DNA from: Synechococcales cyanobacterium bin31.maxbin.ball.101
GTDB taxonomy: Bacteria > Cyanobacteriota > Cyanobacteriia > Leptolyngbyales > Leptolyngbyaceae
NCBI GenBank assembly: GCA_013298165.1
Contig: JAAFJU010000003.1
Location: 1-64,000 of the forward strand
Direction of reading: 5' to 3'
DNA length: 64,000 nt
Shown here one piece after another: positions 44,176 to 53,696 of the stretch. The notes beneath the pieces were generated by a model. That model made no database searches. It was not told where the DNA came from and saw only the letters and a program-made list of their open reading frames with translations. The translations under genes were made by a program, and so were the position numbers. Each line of letters begins with the position of its first letter. Within the stretch, counting starts at the first letter, position 1.

Positions 44176-47100
44176 CTATTGGCTATTTCCGATGAGAATA
44201 AAGGGTGCCCAGTAGTAGGGATGGCTGTAGCCAGGAGCGCGGGTGGTTGGGACGATCGGTGTCGTAGGGGCATCGAAGGTGAGGCGCGGTAGGGAGCCGA
44301 TCGCTTGTTTCGTAGCTTCAGGGCTATCGAGTTTTAACAGATCCAATTGAGCTTGACGCAGCGCCTCATTTTTGGGTTTGGTTTGGGAGAGGTTACGGTA
44401 GAAGCTTTGCATCATCAGGGCGGTGCTGGAGTCGTCTACAGACCAAAGTGAGGCCATGACGCTGGCGGCTCCGTTGTTGAGGAAGTGGGAGCTGATGCCG
44501 GGAATTTCGGTGCCGTCTTGGTCGGGGTTGCCGAGGGCTGTTTGGCAGGCAGAGAGGACGACAAGGTCGAGTTGGCTGTAGTCCAGGGTGCTGATGTCGG
44601 CGATCGGCAGTTTGTCCCCATTGCCCAATACCAAATAAGAGCCTTTGGGTTGGGTTGGGTCGAATTTACCGTGGGTGGCGATGTGGAGGATGTTCCGGTT
44701 TTTGAGATTGTTGCTGAGATTACTGCGAGTGAAGTCGCGATCGAGCAGGATTTGTCCTGGATAAATGCCGGATTTTTGAACAATGCTTGCGAGTTCTGGA
44801 TTGACCGATGGCAATGCTCGGAACTCGGAGACGGCTTTGGATAAACCCAGCGCGAGGACGTTGGTGCTGGTGGGGTTGCCGATCGTGCTTTTGCTTGTGT
44901 TAGTGGTTTCGATCGAGAGGATGGTGGAAATGGGATAGCGTTGGGTCAGGTATTGTTGGCCGTCGTAGAGGACGCCCATGGGAATGTAACGGGTGACTCG
45001 ATCGAGGGCGAAGATCAGTTTAGGTGGGGTTTTGGCAGATTTGATGGAGGGTTCGATCGGTTTGATGAGCCAGTCGTAGAGTTGTTGGCTGGTAGCTTGG
45101 AGTGCTTTGATGTCGGAGTTGGGGGTTTCGAGTTTTTGGCGCAGTTCGAGTACTTTTTTGCCGAGGGTTAGCCGATCGACATTGCTTTCGTAGCGGGTGA
45201 TAAGGCCCCCATCAGAAATCGTGAGAATCCAGATTTTGTCATCGAGGACGACGGGCATGATGATCAGACTGCCGGGTTGAGCAACGATCAGCTTGTTGGC
45301 GGTGCTGGTGAATTTATTGCTGGGGGCAAGGCAATCATCAACTTTGTTCAATTGGCAACGATCGGTGACTTGTGATTTGAGTGTATTTAAAAAGTCGTTG
45401 AGAGCTTTGCTTTGTTGGTCCCGATCGCGATCGATTTTTTCACAGTCAGCATTGTTGATTTTACCTTGGCATTGATCGAGCTTTTGACGGAAAGCAACAA
45501 AAGTTCCGTATCTTTTAGAAATATCTTTTTCGACTTCGTTGAGCTTAACTTCGTTATCTTGCAGGGCATTACGGGTTGTAGGGCTATAATCTTTGATCTC
45601 TTGGAGTTTGAGCAAACCCAGGATTTGTTGGGCTTCGAGGAGTCGGTTTTGTTGAATTAGGAGGTCTGCGAGATCTCGGTAGGTGCTTTCAACGGTTTTG
45701 GTATAGGTTTTCTGCGTTTCTTCGGGGAGTTTCCGAATATCCTGACGAAGGGTTTCATAAACGATGACGGAGTGTTTGAGGAAGACGATTGTAAGTTGAG
45801 TTTGCTTTTGAGATTTAAGAGCAACACCGATATTATGGAGAACAATGGCTTCACCCGGTCGATCGTCCGTCGCCCGATGGAGAAGTAAGGATTGATGAAA
45901 ATAATCTAGCGCTCTTTGCTTTTCACCCAATTTTAGGTAGAGAGAACCAATATTACTGAGCGTTGTTGCCTCACTCAATCGATCCCCCACCGCACGTTGG
46001 AACGGCAAGGCTTGATTGTAATACTCCAGTGCTTTCTGCTGTTCGCCCAAATCAGAATAAACATGACCGATATTGTTCAAGGTCCTTGCTTCTCCCGATC
46101 GATCGCCTACAGCCCTTACAATTGGCAAGACTTGATTGTAATAGTCCAATGCTTTCTGCTGTTCACCTAATGTCTTGTAGACAACACCGATATTGTTGAG
46201 GGTAGTTGCTTCCCCCGATCGATCGCCTACAGCACGTCTAAGCGGCAAGGATTGATTATAGTAATCCAGTGCTTTTTGCTTTTCGCCTAAACCATTGTAG
46301 ACAGCGCCGATATTGTTGAGGGTCTTTGCTTCCCCCGATCGATCGCCCACAGCCCGTAAAATTGGCAAGGCTTGCTTGTAATAATCCAGTGCTTTCTGCT
46401 TTTCACCCAATGCGGAGTAGACACGACCAATATTGCTAAGTGTCACGGCTTCCCCGGTCCGATCGCCCACGGTCTGTCTAATCGGCAGGGCTTGATTGTA
46501 ATAATCTAGTGCTTTCTGCTTTTCGCCCAAATCATTATAGACAGCACCGATATTGTTAAGGGTATTTGCTTCGCCCGACCGATCGCCCACAGCCCGTCTA
46601 ATCGGCAAGGCTTGATTGTAATAATCTAGTGCTTTTTGCTTTTCGCCCAAATCACTATAGACAGAACCGATATTATTAAGGGTAGTGGCTTCGCCCAATC
46701 GATCGTGCATGGAACGATCAATAAGTAAGACCTGATTGTAATAGTCTAGTGCTTTCTGCTTTTCACCCAAATCATTGTAGATACCGCCGATATTACTAAG
46801 GGTAGTTGCTTCTCCGGTTCGATCGCCCACAGCCCGTCTAATCAGCAAGGATTGATTGTAATAGTCCAGCGCTTTCTGCTTTTCTCCTAAATTGGAGTAG
46901 ACGTGACCGATATTGTTGAGAGTAGTGGCTTCGCTCGTTCGATTGCCCACTGCTCGGCGAATTGACAAAGCTTGATTATAATAGTCCAGTGCTTTCTGCT
47001 TTTCTCCTAATTCATCAAAAATATAGCCTAGTTGATGGAATGCCAAGCCTTGTTTCACTTGATTGTTTTCTAATTGACCTAAGCGTAAAGCTGTTTCAAA

Positions 47101-47289
47101 TTTAGCGATCGCTCTCATCAAGGAGACTCGACTTCTCTCTTGGATCAACCTATTTCCTTCTTCAATCGCCCGACCGATCTCACTCGTCTGCTGTGCGATC
47201 TCCATTTCAGGCATTGCCACTGCTCCAACGATCGGACTACCCATGCACAGCATCACAGCCAATCCTGACGCCAAAATGTTCGACCGCAT
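44176..47289 (-). CDS. Secreted or periplasmic CHAT protease with ten TPRs
   Basis: This 1037-residue protein begins with a likely signal peptide (RSNILASGLAVMLCMGSPIVGAVA). About ten 40-residue TPRs follow, built on LGEKQKALDYYNQALPIRRAVGDR-type units of unusual mutual identity (120-bp DNA repeats across about 45.9-47.0 kb). The C-terminal CHAT caspase-like domain is intact: HIATHG (His873) and LSACQT (Cys915). The domain order is typical of cyanobacterial CHAT-TPR proteins. Substrate and activating signal are unknown. Unlike the CHAT-like domain at 3.4-5.3 kb, the catalytic dyad is present here. A roughly 220-base gap separates it from the ankyrin gene upstream, so it probably has its own promoter. 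Confidence 0.92.
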   Translation of the reverse strand: MRSNILASGLAVMLCMGSPIVGAVAMPEMEIAQQTSEIGRAIEEGNRLIQERSRVSLMRAIAKFETALRLGQLENNQVKQGLAFHQLGYIFDELGEKQKALDYYNQALSIRRAVGNRTSEATTLNNIGHVYSNLGEKQKALDYYNQSLLIRRAVGDRTGEATTLSNIGGIYNDLGEKQKALDYYNQVLLIDRSMHDRLGEATTLNNIGSVYSDLGEKQKALDYYNQALPIRRAVGDRSGEANTLNNIGAVYNDLGEKQKALDYYNQALPIRQTVGDRTGEAVTLSNIGRVYSALGEKQKALDYYKQALPILRAVGDRSGEAKTLNNIGAVYNGLGEKQKALDYYNQSLPLRRAVGDRSGEATTLNNIGVVYKTLGEQQKALDYYNQVLPIVRAVGDRSGEARTLNNIGHVYSDLGEQQKALEYYNQALPFQRAVGDRLSEATTLSNIGSLYLKLGEKQRALDYFHQSLLLHRATDDRPGEAIVLHNIGVALKSQKQTQLTIVFLKHSVIVYETLRQDIRKLPEETQKTYTKTVESTYRDLADLLIQQNRLLEAQQILGLLKLQEIKDYSPTTRNALQDNEVKLNEVEKDISKRYGTFVAFRQKLDQCQGKINNADCEKIDRDRDQQSKALNDFLNTLKSQVTDRCQLNKVDDCLAPSNKFTSTANKLIVAQPGSLIIMPVVLDDKIWILTISDGGLITRYESNVDRLTLGKKVLELRQKLETPNSDIKALQATSQQLYDWLIKPIEPSIKSAKTPPKLIFALDRVTRYIPMGVLYDGQQYLTQRYPISTILSIETTNTSKSTIGNPTSTNVLALGLSKAVSEFRALPSVNPELASIVQKSGIYPGQILLDRDFTRSNLSNNLKNRNILHIATHGKFDPTQPKGSYLVLGNGDKLPIADISTLDYSQLDLVVLSACQTALGNPDQDGTEIPGISSHFLNNGAASVMASLWSVDDSSTALMMQSFYRNLSQTKPKNEALRQAQLDLLKLDSPEATKQAIGSLPRLTFDAPTTPIVPTTRAPGYSHPYYWAPFILIGNSQ

Positions 47290-47511
47290 ATCCCAGCCCT
47301 CAACTACCTAAGTTCTAAATCTATCGTCAAATGTGCGAAAGATTATGCAAATAGACCGTTTTAAGATTTGATGCGATCGGAAAAATTCAGTCACGCAAAC
47401 GGGTCGATCGACCCAATCACTCAGCGACAGCAAGACCATTGCTCTTCCATAGACACCAGCAGCAGCACATAAGCAGTAATGCATCTGAAAAAATCAATCA
47501 GTGAATAATTA

Positions 47512-48270
47512 TTACTTAGTGCTTGATTTTGCACCGCGCACAATCAACAGTTGATTAATTGCTAGCCGATCGGCTTTACTGGTGCGGGTATTAACATTAT
47601 TGGCTTGTAGAGCATCATTACCCAACTCTGCAATCAATGCTCTACCATCATCAGACGTTGCACCAAACATGGATTTAATGGCATCTAATCGTCCCCAACC
47701 GATCGCATTGCGCATTGCGCTTGCATCAGGTTTTGCCCCTGCTTTAAGCAACAGCGTTACTATTTCTGGATCTCTACCTTCCCAGCTACCGAAGTAAAGG
47801 GCAGAACGTCCTGCCGAATCTCGGGCATTAACGTTTGCACCTAATTGAATCAGGGCCTGAGATTGAGATGCCGTAGGGCTTTGAATAAGTAACTGGTCAC
47901 GAGTCGCCTTTAGGTTTCCACTCTGAGCGGCTTGAGTGACATGTCGCACGACTCCCTGGGTATCGCTCATCGCAAACATAAAGGCTCCACAGAAGAGGAG
48001 CATGGGAACTAAAATCGCGATCAATATTGGAACTAATTGATTCTTAGAGCACCGCCAAACTAACAAACTCATTAATCCCCATAGCATTCCACATAGAATC
48101 ACGATTCCTGGACTGCTCACCAAGTCGATCGAAACCTTCGCCAACCCATCGGGAAAAAGAGCAAACCAAGAAATCAACAGTGGGGAAATCATAGTTAAAA
48201 AGCAAAAACCTGCGACACTCCAAGTCAGAGCAACCAGGATTTTTGGCATATGGCGAAGTCTTTGTGGCAT
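47512..48270 (-). CDS. Membrane protein with ankyrin repeats
   Basis: This is a 252-residue protein. Three hydrophobic segments lie in the first ~105 residues (around ILVALTWSVAGFCFLTMI, GIVILCGMLWGLMSLLVW and LVPILIAILVPMLLFCGAFMF). An ankyrin-like soluble part follows (LIQLGANVNARDSAGRSALYFGSWEGRDPEIVTLLLKAGAKPDASAMRNAIGWGRLD). Ankyrins mediate protein contacts; the membrane part anchors the protein with the repeats probably in the cytoplasm. No partner is evident from neighbours. Confidence 0.85.
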   Translation of the reverse strand: MPQRLRHMPKILVALTWSVAGFCFLTMISPLLISWFALFPDGLAKVSIDLVSSPGIVILCGMLWGLMSLLVWRCSKNQLVPILIAILVPMLLFCGAFMFAMSDTQGVVRHVTQAAQSGNLKATRDQLLIQSPTASQSQALIQLGANVNARDSAGRSALYFGSWEGRDPEIVTLLLKAGAKPDASAMRNAIGWGRLDAIKSMFGATSDDGRALIAELGNDALQANNVNTRTSKADRLAINQLLIVRGAKSSTK

Positions 48271-48552
48271 TTGAGTAATCGCTAAAATAGCTATTTATTG
48301 TGATCTAAATTTTAATATGACGATCGATTTACTTATATAAACATACTGGAGCCATCAATTTACGGGAATTGGACCAGAACGCAGATTGGTTGCCCAGGGG
48401 CGATCGGAGTCAAGAGGCTCTCATCAGCCTTCTAGCGAGGTAACGTACGCTTCCGGCTTCACTGGGGCAAGTCCTTCAGAATCATATAATCCCGTTGCCT
48501 GACCAAGCGCTGCGGGTAAACTTAGCGAGTTAGCCAGCATCGTATACGCCCT

Positions 48553-49065
48553 ATGAGTTCAAGCATCAATCTTTCATTCAGATACACAGAGCGCGATTAC
48601 GTTCGGGCACTTCGGGCGCATTACGCTTCGCACCTGCATCTACGCCTCGATATTGCCGTCACCGTCCTCCTCGGTGGCATCGGCGTTTATTTTTGGCGTT
48701 TACCAAGCAGGCATTGGCTTGGCATCGTTTGTATCGCGATTGCGATCGTATTCGGCCTCCTACTGGTTGCCGCGTTTACCATCATCCCACCGCTGGCTTT
48801 TCGCCGATCGCCGAAGTTTCGGGATGATTATTCACTCACCTTTTCACCGGAAGGCATTCACTTCCGCACGGCGCATATCGATTCGCAGCTTCAATGGAGC
48901 ATCTATTCAAGCGCATTGATTGATGCTCACTCCTACATTCTCTATTACGGCTCACGTCAGTTCTCCGTGCTGCCAAAGCGAGTCTTTCAGACTGTCGAGC
49001 AGCAGCAGACATTTGAGCAGTTATTGGCGCATCACGTTTCACCGATCGTGAGACGTGACACATAG
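48553..49065 (+). CDS. YcxB-like membrane protein
   Basis: This 170-residue protein has the YcxB pattern: an N-terminal polar segment (LSFRYTERDYVRALRAH), two close membrane helices (LDIAVTVLLGGIGVYFW; LGIVCIAIAIVFGLLLVAAFTI) and a beta-rich C-terminal half (YSLTFSPEGIHFRTAHIDSQLQWSIYSSALIDAHSYILYYGSRQFSVLPKRVF). The family has no established function. It lies alone between minus-strand genes and converges on the mobilisation operon. The 283-base gap upstream holds no other gene I can support. Confidence 0.85.
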   Translation: MSSSINLSFRYTERDYVRALRAHYASHLHLRLDIAVTVLLGGIGVYFWRLPSRHWLGIVCIAIAIVFGLLLVAAFTIIPPLAFRRSPKFRDDYSLTFSPEGIHFRTAHIDSQLQWSIYSSALIDAHSYILYYGSRQFSVLPKRVFQTVEQQQTFEQLLAHHVSPIVRRDT

Positions 49066-49086
49066 TAAACCATCCCCAAATCTGAC

Positions 49087-49815
49087 CTACGGCGAAAATC
49101 GCCGCTTTTCCGTCGGTACCAGCCAAAGCACACAAGCCCCATACTCAACTTTCCCTAATGTCGGAACTTCAAGGCTCTTTTTCAATATCTCCGACTGGCT
49201 TTGCAAACATTCATCAATCTTCCCCGGATTGTATTTCACAATATCCAGGGCCAGTTGGCCTTCTGATTTCTCTAGGATTTTTAAACCTTCAACTTGTCGT
49301 TCAGTGAGTTTAACAGGTTGACCAGGGGCGATCGGCGACGGTTTTGGGGATAGATAGGTCGCAGTGAATAAGCCGGATGACAGACCTGAACCGAACAAGA
49401 TCGTGACCATGATCGTCATGGGCACGACCATATCCTTCCAAGTTCTAAGTTCGGCGCGGCTTTGGGTGTATTGCAATAGTCTGGCTACGGATTTCACGAT
49501 CGCACTCTCCTGTTCTTTTAAATTAGCGGCTTGCTGTTGTATCGCGGTCTCTCGTACGTCTTTTAAATACCGATCGCAGTCCACTAACCGTTCAGACTGC
49601 AATGCTTTCAACGTTTTTAAAATCGCGGCTGGGGCTTCCCTCAATAGCCGCTCCAATTCCTCTGCAATCATCACCTCACCCAACAGGACATCGTAGGTCG
49701 GGTCATCAGGCGTGATTTTCTTCTCATGCATCAGACGGTAAATCCGATCGCGCAGGGTTTCAGGCGTAATTGGGACGATCGCACTCTTGGGATCGGGCTT
49801 AGGTTTACCATTCAT
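49087..49815 (-). CDS. Plasmid membrane protein of the mobilisation operon
   Basis: This 242-residue protein has a soluble N-terminal ~125 residues (helical, TLRDRIYRLMHEKKITPDDPTYDVLLGEV) and one strong membrane segment near 130-155 (VVPMTIMVTILFGSGLSSGLF). The C-terminal ~85 residues end VLWLVPTEKRRFSP. No named family recognised with confidence; similar proteins accompany ParA-like genes on cyanobacterial plasmids. The start overlaps the stop of the ParA-like gene (49812-49815), so it is the third gene of a coupled operon. It may tether the ATPase or the transfer DNA complex to the membrane. Confidence 0.75.
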   Translation of the reverse strand: MNGKPKPDPKSAIVPITPETLRDRIYRLMHEKKITPDDPTYDVLLGEVMIAEELERLLREAPAAILKTLKALQSERLVDCDRYLKDVRETAIQQQAANLKEQESAIVKSVARLLQYTQSRAELRTWKDMVVPMTIMVTILFGSGLSSGLFTATYLSPKPSPIAPGQPVKLTERQVEGLKILEKSEGQLALDIVKYNPGKIDECLQSQSEILKKSLEVPTLGKVEYGACVLWLVPTEKRRFSP

Positions 49816-50555
49816 TTCGAGTCTCCTTTTCGTTCGGGGGGCGGATTGACCTGAGCGGTTGCGCCGGGAGTCCAGCCGGATTGATCCAGGGCGGCATAGG
49901 CTGTTTTTAAATAGGTCACAATTTGACTGCGACCAATTAAACCTAAATCAGGGCTATCCCGCGCTAATCCAAAGGTAAGGCGCTGGGCATCGATCGTGGC
50001 GAGTTTGTGGGGACTCAACCTGGGGAATTCGATCGTTTTGATGCCATAGGTTTTGATGGCAGACTGCACTAATTCATTGGCTTCAAGGGCTAACCAGTTC
50101 TCCGATCGGCCCCAGTTCTTGACCAACGTATGCGGTACCCGATCGCCGTAATGATTCACCGATTCCAAAAATAAATGAATCGAATCAAAGCCCCCATCAC
50201 AAATAAACCATTTCAAAAATCGAACGCCATGGGCTTGTCCCAAATCTAAAAGTCCTTTGGATTTAAGCCATAGGGATAGGGGACGGTGAGCTTGTGCTGG
50301 GAGATCGACAATCACAGCCGTTTCCAACGCTAAATCAAACACGGCATCGGGCGCATCTTCGTATTCTCGATCTTCTGAAAAGATGGCAGGTAGGACCTGC
50401 TCTCCATAGATATTGGAAAATGTCGGGTTACTGCGATCGGCTTCCATCGGGATGACCGGGCATTGCCGATCGAGGAATAGTTGCAGCAACGTGCGGGCCA
50501 CGAGGGACTTACCCACGCCTCCTTTTTCCGCATCAATTAAATGAACATCGGCCAT
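49812..50555 (-). CDS. ParA/MinD-like ATPase
   Basis: This 247-residue ATPase of the ParA/MinD superfamily has the deviant Walker A EKGGVGKS (residues 10-17; the signature Lys is 11). A short EADRSNPTFSNIY switch region follows, then TAVIVDLPAQ as the Walker B equivalent. No ParB gene or obvious centromere array lies next to it. It sits between an HTH-type accessory gene and a membrane protein in a minus-strand operon divergent from mobC and the relaxase, so it more likely supports mobilisation or relaxosome placement than classical partition. That is inference. Confidence 0.85.
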   Translation of the reverse strand: MADVHLIDAEKGGVGKSLVARTLLQLFLDRQCPVIPMEADRSNPTFSNIYGEQVLPAIFSEDREYEDAPDAVFDLALETAVIVDLPAQAHRPLSLWLKSKGLLDLGQAHGVRFLKWFICDGGFDSIHLFLESVNHYGDRVPHTLVKNWGRSENWLALEANELVQSAIKTYGIKTIEFPRLSPHKLATIDAQRLTFGLARDSPDLGLIGRSQIVTYLKTAYAALDQSGWTPGATAQVNPPPERKGDSK

Positions 50556-50569
50556 AGTCAGACTCCTAT

Positions 50570-51091
50570 TTAGTATTTATTAAAGTGTTTGCGTAATTCA
50601 GCAGCACTCCATTCACCGGGACGAAGTGATGATTTAGGTGGGGTTTCAGGCGAGATTGCTTCAACGATCGTCGGAGTGATTTCCGTTTCGGGAGGGGGAA
50701 ATGGGGCAGCAGCTTCAAGCGGAGGGGAGACGATCGGGACAGGCTCTACGATCGGGGTTCCGGGGGAGGGTGCGATCGTAGACTCTAGGGATTTGACTGT
50801 TCGTTTGGATTGACGCCGCTCCTTCTTGATGGCGTTCATATACTTTCTAATGGTCACGGGGGTTAGCTTCAACCCCAAACCACTCTCTAGATAGTCCGCT
50901 AAATCTGAATAATCATAGTTTCGTTCCTCCATCAAAAATACAAGTCGGACATAAATTCGAGCGACGGCCTGACGGGATGTTCCATACTCTGGCGGTGGTT
51001 TCACGATCGCAGGTAAATTCTCAGACGCTACAGCTAAAGCATCAACATCTGAAAACCGGATTTTGTTCACAGGGTTTTTAGGATGAACCAT
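50570..51091 (-). CDS. HTH-like mobilisation accessory protein
   Basis: This 173-residue protein has an N-terminal globular part (about 30-95) with a helix-turn-helix-like stretch, YDYSDLADYLESGLGLKLTPVTIRKYMNAIKKER, and a long Pro/Glu-rich linker (about 100-150). The C-terminus, PGEWSAAELRKHFNKY, may be a short partner-binding motif. An upstream in-frame start to 51169 exists, but the ATG at 51089-51091 has a GGAG eight bases upstream and is preferred. It is the first gene of the minus-strand mobilisation operon and lies next to the candidate oriT; it is a candidate oriT-binding or autoregulatory protein. Confidence 0.75.
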   Translation of the reverse strand: MVHPKNPVNKIRFSDVDALAVASENLPAIVKPPPEYGTSRQAVARIYVRLVFLMEERNYDYSDLADYLESGLGLKLTPVTIRKYMNAIKKERRQSKRTVKSLESTIAPSPGTPIVEPVPIVSPPLEAAAPFPPPETEITPTIVEAISPETPPKSSLRPGEWSAAELRKHFNKY

Positions 51092-51846
51092 GGGGCACTC
51101 CTGTTTCAAGAGTTCAACACAAATCATGGGCAAACGGTCCGATCGCCTAGACAACGTAGATAGACCCATGACCTCATTTGAGATCCAGCTTGTAATCGAA
51201 ATGAATAAATGACTTGATGACCAAACAGAACAACGAACGTCGAGATTGATTACATTCCTTTCTCGCGTCAGTTTATTTGACTCACTCTATTGATACCCCA
51301 TAGCCTACTCCTAATTCTAGAATTTTAGCAACCATTTATTTATTTTTTATCTTCTGACTCAGCATTCACCATGGACCGATCGATCGTTTGTTTATGGTTC
51401 CACCCAGTCATCAGCTTCTCAAAATCATCCCCGACACAGGGCCTAAATACCTGCATCGGATCAGCCCAAGATGAAGCCCCAATATACGACTGGCTATCGA
51501 TCGTAGCCTTGACTGAGCCATTGATCTCAGTATCGGCCACAGTATGAGTCGGAAGGACGATCGGAGACTAAGCCGCTAGATGAGCCACGGCATGAGCCAT
51601 GGCATGAGCCATGGCATGAGTCACGGCATGAGTCACCCGATGGATCGATGGGGTCATCGATCGAATGCGTTTGAGGGCGATCGATTTCAGCAGCAAGCTA
51701 TGTAACTTTGGAGCAACTTTTTTTCAATTCTGGATGTCATTAAACCTGGATATCGATCACTGAATTATTTCTATTATTTAGTGGCTTCTTCCGGGTATTC
51801 TGCTTACACTCAGAAAAGTATCAGATACTCTTCAATCATTTTTAAA
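51092..51846. other. Divergent intergenic region, candidate oriT
   Basis: Only regulatory or structural sequence is seen in these 755 bases between the HTH-type gene (minus) and mobC (plus). An ORF of 66 codons on the minus strand (51340-51540) has no recognisable features, and I do not support it as a gene. The region holds the 12-bp tandem repeats at 51580-51639. Its place between an HTH accessory gene and mobC/relaxase is the usual place for a transfer origin. A nic site could not be assigned. Confidence 0.5.
51580..51639 (+). repeat. Five 12-bp tandem repeats (candidate oriT iterons)
   Basis: Five head-to-tail 12-base units follow ATGAG[CT]CA[CT]GGC; the last diverges in its final bases. 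They lie 208 bases upstream of the mobC-like start. Tandem iterons beside a relaxosome gene commonly bind accessory proteins at oriT or a replication protein at oriV. Confidence 0.9.
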
Positions 51847-52161
51847 ATGAATACTGTAAAAATTTCCGTCTGTGTCTCGCCGGAAGAGCGAGAATTCATC
51901 AGAGACAAAGCTACTGCCGCTGGATTAAGCCTCTCGCAGTACATGAGCGCCATTGCTCTGGGTTCTCGTATTGACCATCCTCGAACACTCCAATCCCTCT
52001 ATCTCAAAGCGGGGGAAGCTCTAACTTTGGCTGACCTAGTGGTCGAACAATACAGCCAGAAAGACAGCAAAACAGCCGCTGATAACTTGCCAGGAGATCT
52101 CGCTGACCTCCTAGCAATCACGATCGAAATCAAAGCTCTAACAAAAGATTTACTCCCTTGA
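51847..52161 (+). CDS. MobC-like ribbon-helix-helix accessory protein
   Basis: This 104-residue protein has a ribbon-helix-helix N-terminus: the strand TVKISVCVS, then EEREFIRDKATAAGLSLSQYMSAIALG, as in MobC-type oriT-binding proteins. A helical tail (about 55-104) follows. An upstream GTG frame (51781) would add 22 residues; the ATG at 51847 gives the expected N-terminus. The relaxase starts four bases after its stop, so they are translationally coupled. It likely opens oriT and loads the relaxase. Confidence 0.85.
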   Translation: MNTVKISVCVSPEEREFIRDKATAAGLSLSQYMSAIALGSRIDHPRTLQSLYLKAGEALTLADLVVEQYSQKDSKTAADNLPGDLADLLAITIEIKALTKDLLP

Positions 52162-52165
52162 CGCG

Positions 52166-53650
52166 ATGTTGGCGAAGCAATTCAAAGGACGGAATTTTCA
52201 CGGCTGTCTGGCCTATGTGCTTGGTAAAGAAGGCGCAACGCACATTGGTGGGAATGTCAGCAGATATAATGCTGCCGCCTTGACTCATGAGTTCACCCAG
52301 GTCAGTCTCAAACGATCGCATCTATCCCGATCGGTCTATCACTGCGCCCTATCTCTTGCCCCTGGAGAAACGCTCTCTAACGCCACCTGGCGGAATGTCG
52401 CACAAGATTATTTGATGGCGATGGGCTTTGAAAATAGCCAGTACATTCTGGTACAACATACCGATACCGAAAGTCATCAACACGTTCATATCGTCGCCAA
52501 TCGGGTTGCGATGGATGGCAAAACGGTATCTGATTCCTTCGACCATTACCGCGCACAGAGCGTTGTTCGGGCGATCGAGGAATCCTACAATCTCCGTCCC
52601 GTTCTCCCCAGTTGGAAATCCAGTCGAAAAGCACTCAGTCTCAGACAACTCAAGCAGGAAGCTGAAACTGGCATTCCTTCGATTCAGCGGTTGTTACAAG
52701 ATGGCATCACGGAAGCCCTTCAGGACAGCCTCAGCCTGCTAGATTTAGTCGATCGTCTACAGCAACACAATATTAAGACTCATGCCTTCTACGGGCGGCA
52801 GAATCGCTTGCAAGGGCTAGCCTATGAGATGGATGGGGTCGTGATGTCGGGAACAGCGTTGGGGTACAGCTACCAGGTTGGGGGATTGCTCCAGCAACTA
52901 GAACAGAAGAATCCCGGCGCAAGCGCGATCGGCCTTCACTCACCGGAACAGATTGACCGATCGCGTAAAGCCATCATCGCTAGTATTCAAGGCGCGGCAT
53001 TTGACCAGCCACGATTGCCTGTTCTACTCGATCGGCTTCAGGATGAAGGTATCGAAACCCATGTCCAATTTTCTAAAGTCGGATGCTATGGGAAGCGGGC
53101 CAAACGAATTCAATATCGAGTCGATGGTATCGGTTTCCAAGCTTCGGATTTGGGGAAAGATTACACGTTGCGGGGATTAGAGGCGATCGGCATCCAGTAC
53201 GATCCCGCGATCGATGATGCAACGGTCGAGCGACAACAGCGGGCTGAAAACATCATGCGCGTCACAGTCAGTCATGAGGCGGTCGATGAAGCGTTGCGCG
53301 ATCGGTCATTGGAAAGATTAATGCAACTTCTTCAGCAACTGGCGGCAGAGGCGCGGGAGAAGAACTTCGATTGGCTGGAGGTTTTCTCAACCCTGGAAGC
53401 TAGAACGCAGCAATGGTTAGCGATCGCCGCTCTTCATCTCAGAGAGCAGCAGGACATAGCCGCTAAACCAAAGATCACGGTAACGGTTTTAGCAGGTAAC
53501 GATGAAGAATCTACGATCGTAGCCCTGCGAAAAGCTGCCGATCGGGTCATTGCGAGCGAGCGGGAACTGAGTGTTGCACGACAGGCGAAAACGATCGTCC
53601 TGGAATCGGAAATTGAACAGGCCAAGACGATCGAGCAGATTATGCTTTAG
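52166..53650 (+). CDS. Relaxase (MobA-type mobilisation nuclease)
   Basis: This 494-residue protein has the relaxase/mobilisation nuclease domain in residues about 1-200. A motif-I tyrosine region is GCLAYVLGKEG (Tyr17). The metal-binding triad is HQHVHIVANR (His104, His106, His108), and RNVAQDYLMAMGF precedes it. This pattern fits MOBP-like relaxases, which cut one strand at oriT and carry it to the recipient through a coupling protein. The C-terminal part (about 240-494) is predominantly helical with partly repeated segments (SIQGAAFDQPRLPVLLDRL and related). A VirD4-like coupling gene lies at the right end of the window; no mating-pair genes are seen. Confidence 0.9.
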   Translation: MLAKQFKGRNFHGCLAYVLGKEGATHIGGNVSRYNAAALTHEFTQVSLKRSHLSRSVYHCALSLAPGETLSNATWRNVAQDYLMAMGFENSQYILVQHTDTESHQHVHIVANRVAMDGKTVSDSFDHYRAQSVVRAIEESYNLRPVLPSWKSSRKALSLRQLKQEAETGIPSIQRLLQDGITEALQDSLSLLDLVDRLQQHNIKTHAFYGRQNRLQGLAYEMDGVVMSGTALGYSYQVGGLLQQLEQKNPGASAIGLHSPEQIDRSRKAIIASIQGAAFDQPRLPVLLDRLQDEGIETHVQFSKVGCYGKRAKRIQYRVDGIGFQASDLGKDYTLRGLEAIGIQYDPAIDDATVERQQRAENIMRVTVSHEAVDEALRDRSLERLMQLLQQLAAEAREKNFDWLEVFSTLEARTQQWLAIAALHLREQQDIAAKPKITVTVLAGNDEESTIVALRKAADRVIASERELSVARQAKTIVLESEIEQAKTIEQIML

Positions 53651-53696
53651 CCGGATTTCGCTATCATTCAGGTAGTCACACTTCGGTAAACCTCTG

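Noticed and set aside
45960-47040. Regular ~120-bp direct repeats that could suggest a CRISPR-like or satellite array
   Set aside because: They are in frame and code for TPR units of the CHAT protein; no spacers and no cas genes.
49812-50555. Classical parA partition gene
   Set aside because: The Walker A motif fits, but no parB or centromere array is adjacent and the gene sits in a mobilisation operon, so a partition role is not claimed.
51340-51540. 66-codon open frame on the minus strand in the oriT region
   Set aside because: No recognisable motif or ribosome-binding site, and it lies in a region likely to be regulatory.
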